Positions 63,283 to 64,000 of a stretch of 64,000 nt of DNA are shown piece by piece (the first letter of the stretch is position 1; each line of letters begins with the position of its first letter). The stretch spans positions 620,001 to 684,000 of the forward strand of contig SCUJ01000006.1 of NCBI GenBank assembly GCA_004297165.1. The letters are read 5' to 3'. The notes below the pieces were generated by a model. It saw only the letters and a program-made list of their open reading frames with translations. It searched no databases and was not told the DNA's origin. Source of the DNA: Gammaproteobacteria bacterium (GTDB taxonomy: Bacteria > Pseudomonadota > Gammaproteobacteria > Eutrophobiales > Eutrophobiaceae). The position numbers were made by a program, and so were the translations under genes.

Positions 63283-64000
63283 TCATTCGAAACAGAGCTT
63301 GCCGGGATTGAGGATATTGTTGGGATCGAAGATCCGCTTGAGCTCGCGCAAGGCAGCGACACCCTCCGCGTAATCCCGGTAGACGAGATCCGCCCAGGCG
63401 CCGTAAGGTCGGCTGAAAAAGGCCCCGTGATTCATGAGCGCCTCCGGCGCCTCCGCCGATAACCGGGCCAGGGCCGGGTCCGCGCCGGAGAAATGAAACT
63501 CGCAATGACATCCCCTCCCCTGCGTCACCGGTTGGATATAACCGCCGATCTCCCCATTAACGCCAGCGTCGCGCGCTAATTCCTGCATGAGCAGGATCAA
63601 CGAGGCCACCTTGCTCATCGGGCAGAGAAAAAAGATATCATGGGAATCCCCGGAGCGTAATTTCCAGTGCGGCGTCTCCGGCCAGGGATTTTCCAGACTT
63701 TCGAGCAACTCTGCGCCCCTGGCTCGAAGCCCCGGGAGATCGGGCTCGATGGCGATGCCCAAGCGGTCGCCGACATCGAACAGGTGTTTTTCCTGCACTC
63801 GCACCCGCTCCTCCGGCCGCCGTTGATAACCGGAAATGGCGAGCAGGATGGTCCAGGGCGGGAGCGCCGCCTGCAAGCGCGCGAATTCCCGCGCGTCATC
63901 CCCGGCCAGGATCGCCGCCAGGGTATGCCTGTTCAACGCCAGACATTCATCGACGATCCGCCGGCGTAGCAATTCATTCATGGGCGCGGTCAGTCTCCCA
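63283..64000 (-). CDS. FAD-linked oxidase, GlcD-like (B), cut by window edge
   Basis: Only the C-terminal part, at least 232 residues, is present; the frame stays open to the right edge, where GRLTAPMNELLRRRIV reads on. The FAD-oxidase C-terminal domain shows IGGYIQPVTQGRGCHCEFHFSG and the end KRIFDPNNILNPGKLCFE. The cysteines in GRGCHCEFHF are unusual. It is presumably the first visible gene of the operon that continues with the CCG protein and flavoprotein A, forming a two-flavin, one-iron-sulfur oxidase. The substrate is not evident. Confidence 0.85.
   Translation of the reverse strand, partial: GRLTAPMNELLRRRIVDECLALNRHTLAAILAGDDAREFARLQAALPPWTILLAISGYQRRPEERVRVQEKHLFDVGDRLGIAIEPDLPGLRARGAELLESLENPWPETPHWKLRSGDSHDIFFLCPMSKVASLILLMQELARDAGVNGEIGGYIQPVTQGRGCHCEFHFSGADPALARLSAEAPEALMNHGAFFSRPYGAWADLVYRDYAEGVAALRELKRIFDPNNILNPGKLCFE

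Noticed and set aside
1-64000. tRNA or rRNA genes
   Set aside because: No cloverleaf-like or rRNA-like stretch was recognised in the intergenic regions; a dedicated tRNA scan could still find one that was missed by eye.

Overview
The window is about 64 kb of roughly 60% GC chromosomal DNA. It comes from a Gram-negative bacterium, most likely an uncultured gammaproteobacterium. The main reasons are the order aat-bpt-infA, the ComEC/ExbB/ExbD/LpxK/Trm112/KdsB block (lipid A and Kdo synthesis), Lol lipoprotein sorting, an efp/epmA/epmB set and a TonB-dependent receptor. No rRNA, tRNA, CRISPR array or complete insertion sequence was seen. Both window ends cut a gene: an MFS transporter on the left and a GlcD-like flavoprotein on the right.

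Layout. 0-1.2 kb: end of an MFS transporter and a small two-gene toxin-antitoxin-like module. 1.2-6 kb: a four-gene minus-strand operon of retropepsin-like protease, inactive-transglutaminase/7TM protein, ATP-grasp ligase and AstE-like amidohydrolase, a conserved but uncharacterised peptide-tagging-type system. 6-20 kb: housekeeping genes (aat, bpt, infA, kdsB, trm112, lpxK, exbD, exbB, comEC, lolD, lolC, tsaB), a DUF2062 protein and a large secreted protein with an internal duplication.

20.2-29 kb is the most notable region: a plus-strand operon of a 1564-residue HdrA-like flavoprotein, MvhD, MetV, MetF, an HdrC-HdrB fusion and YjbQ. It has the composition of the Hdr/MvhD-linked methylenetetrahydrofolate reductase complex known from acetogens such as Moorella. 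The mvhD gene is interrupted by one in-frame TGA exactly where the family has a conserved Cys (Sec in methanogen VhuD). A hairpin starts 12 nt further on, so the gene probably encodes a selenoprotein.

29-45 kb: an FMN-barrel protein, a TonB-like anchored protein, a four-gene flavin-related operon (Old Yellow Enzyme, riboflavin synthase, FAD oxidase, M19 dipeptidase), a GIN-domain/YtrA-type regulator/ABC transporter operon with a candidate operator, cytochrome c', gcvH, cpdA, asnS, an MgtC/DUF4010 protein and a sorbosone-type dehydrogenase. 45-50 kb: dinG, epmA, efp, epmB. 50-53.5 kb is an accessory patch: an intact YoeB/YefM pair, a decayed Phd antitoxin, a DUF433 antitoxin with a frameshifted PIN-like toxin, a DUF262/DUF1524 defence-type protein and repeat-rich DNA. 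53.5-64 kb: parC, a TetR regulator beside a TonB receptor, and a minus-strand operon of two GlcD-like flavoproteins around a GlcF-like iron-sulfur protein, followed by a trans-sulfuration enzyme.

All function calls come from reading the sequence and from remembered family features. No database search was run.
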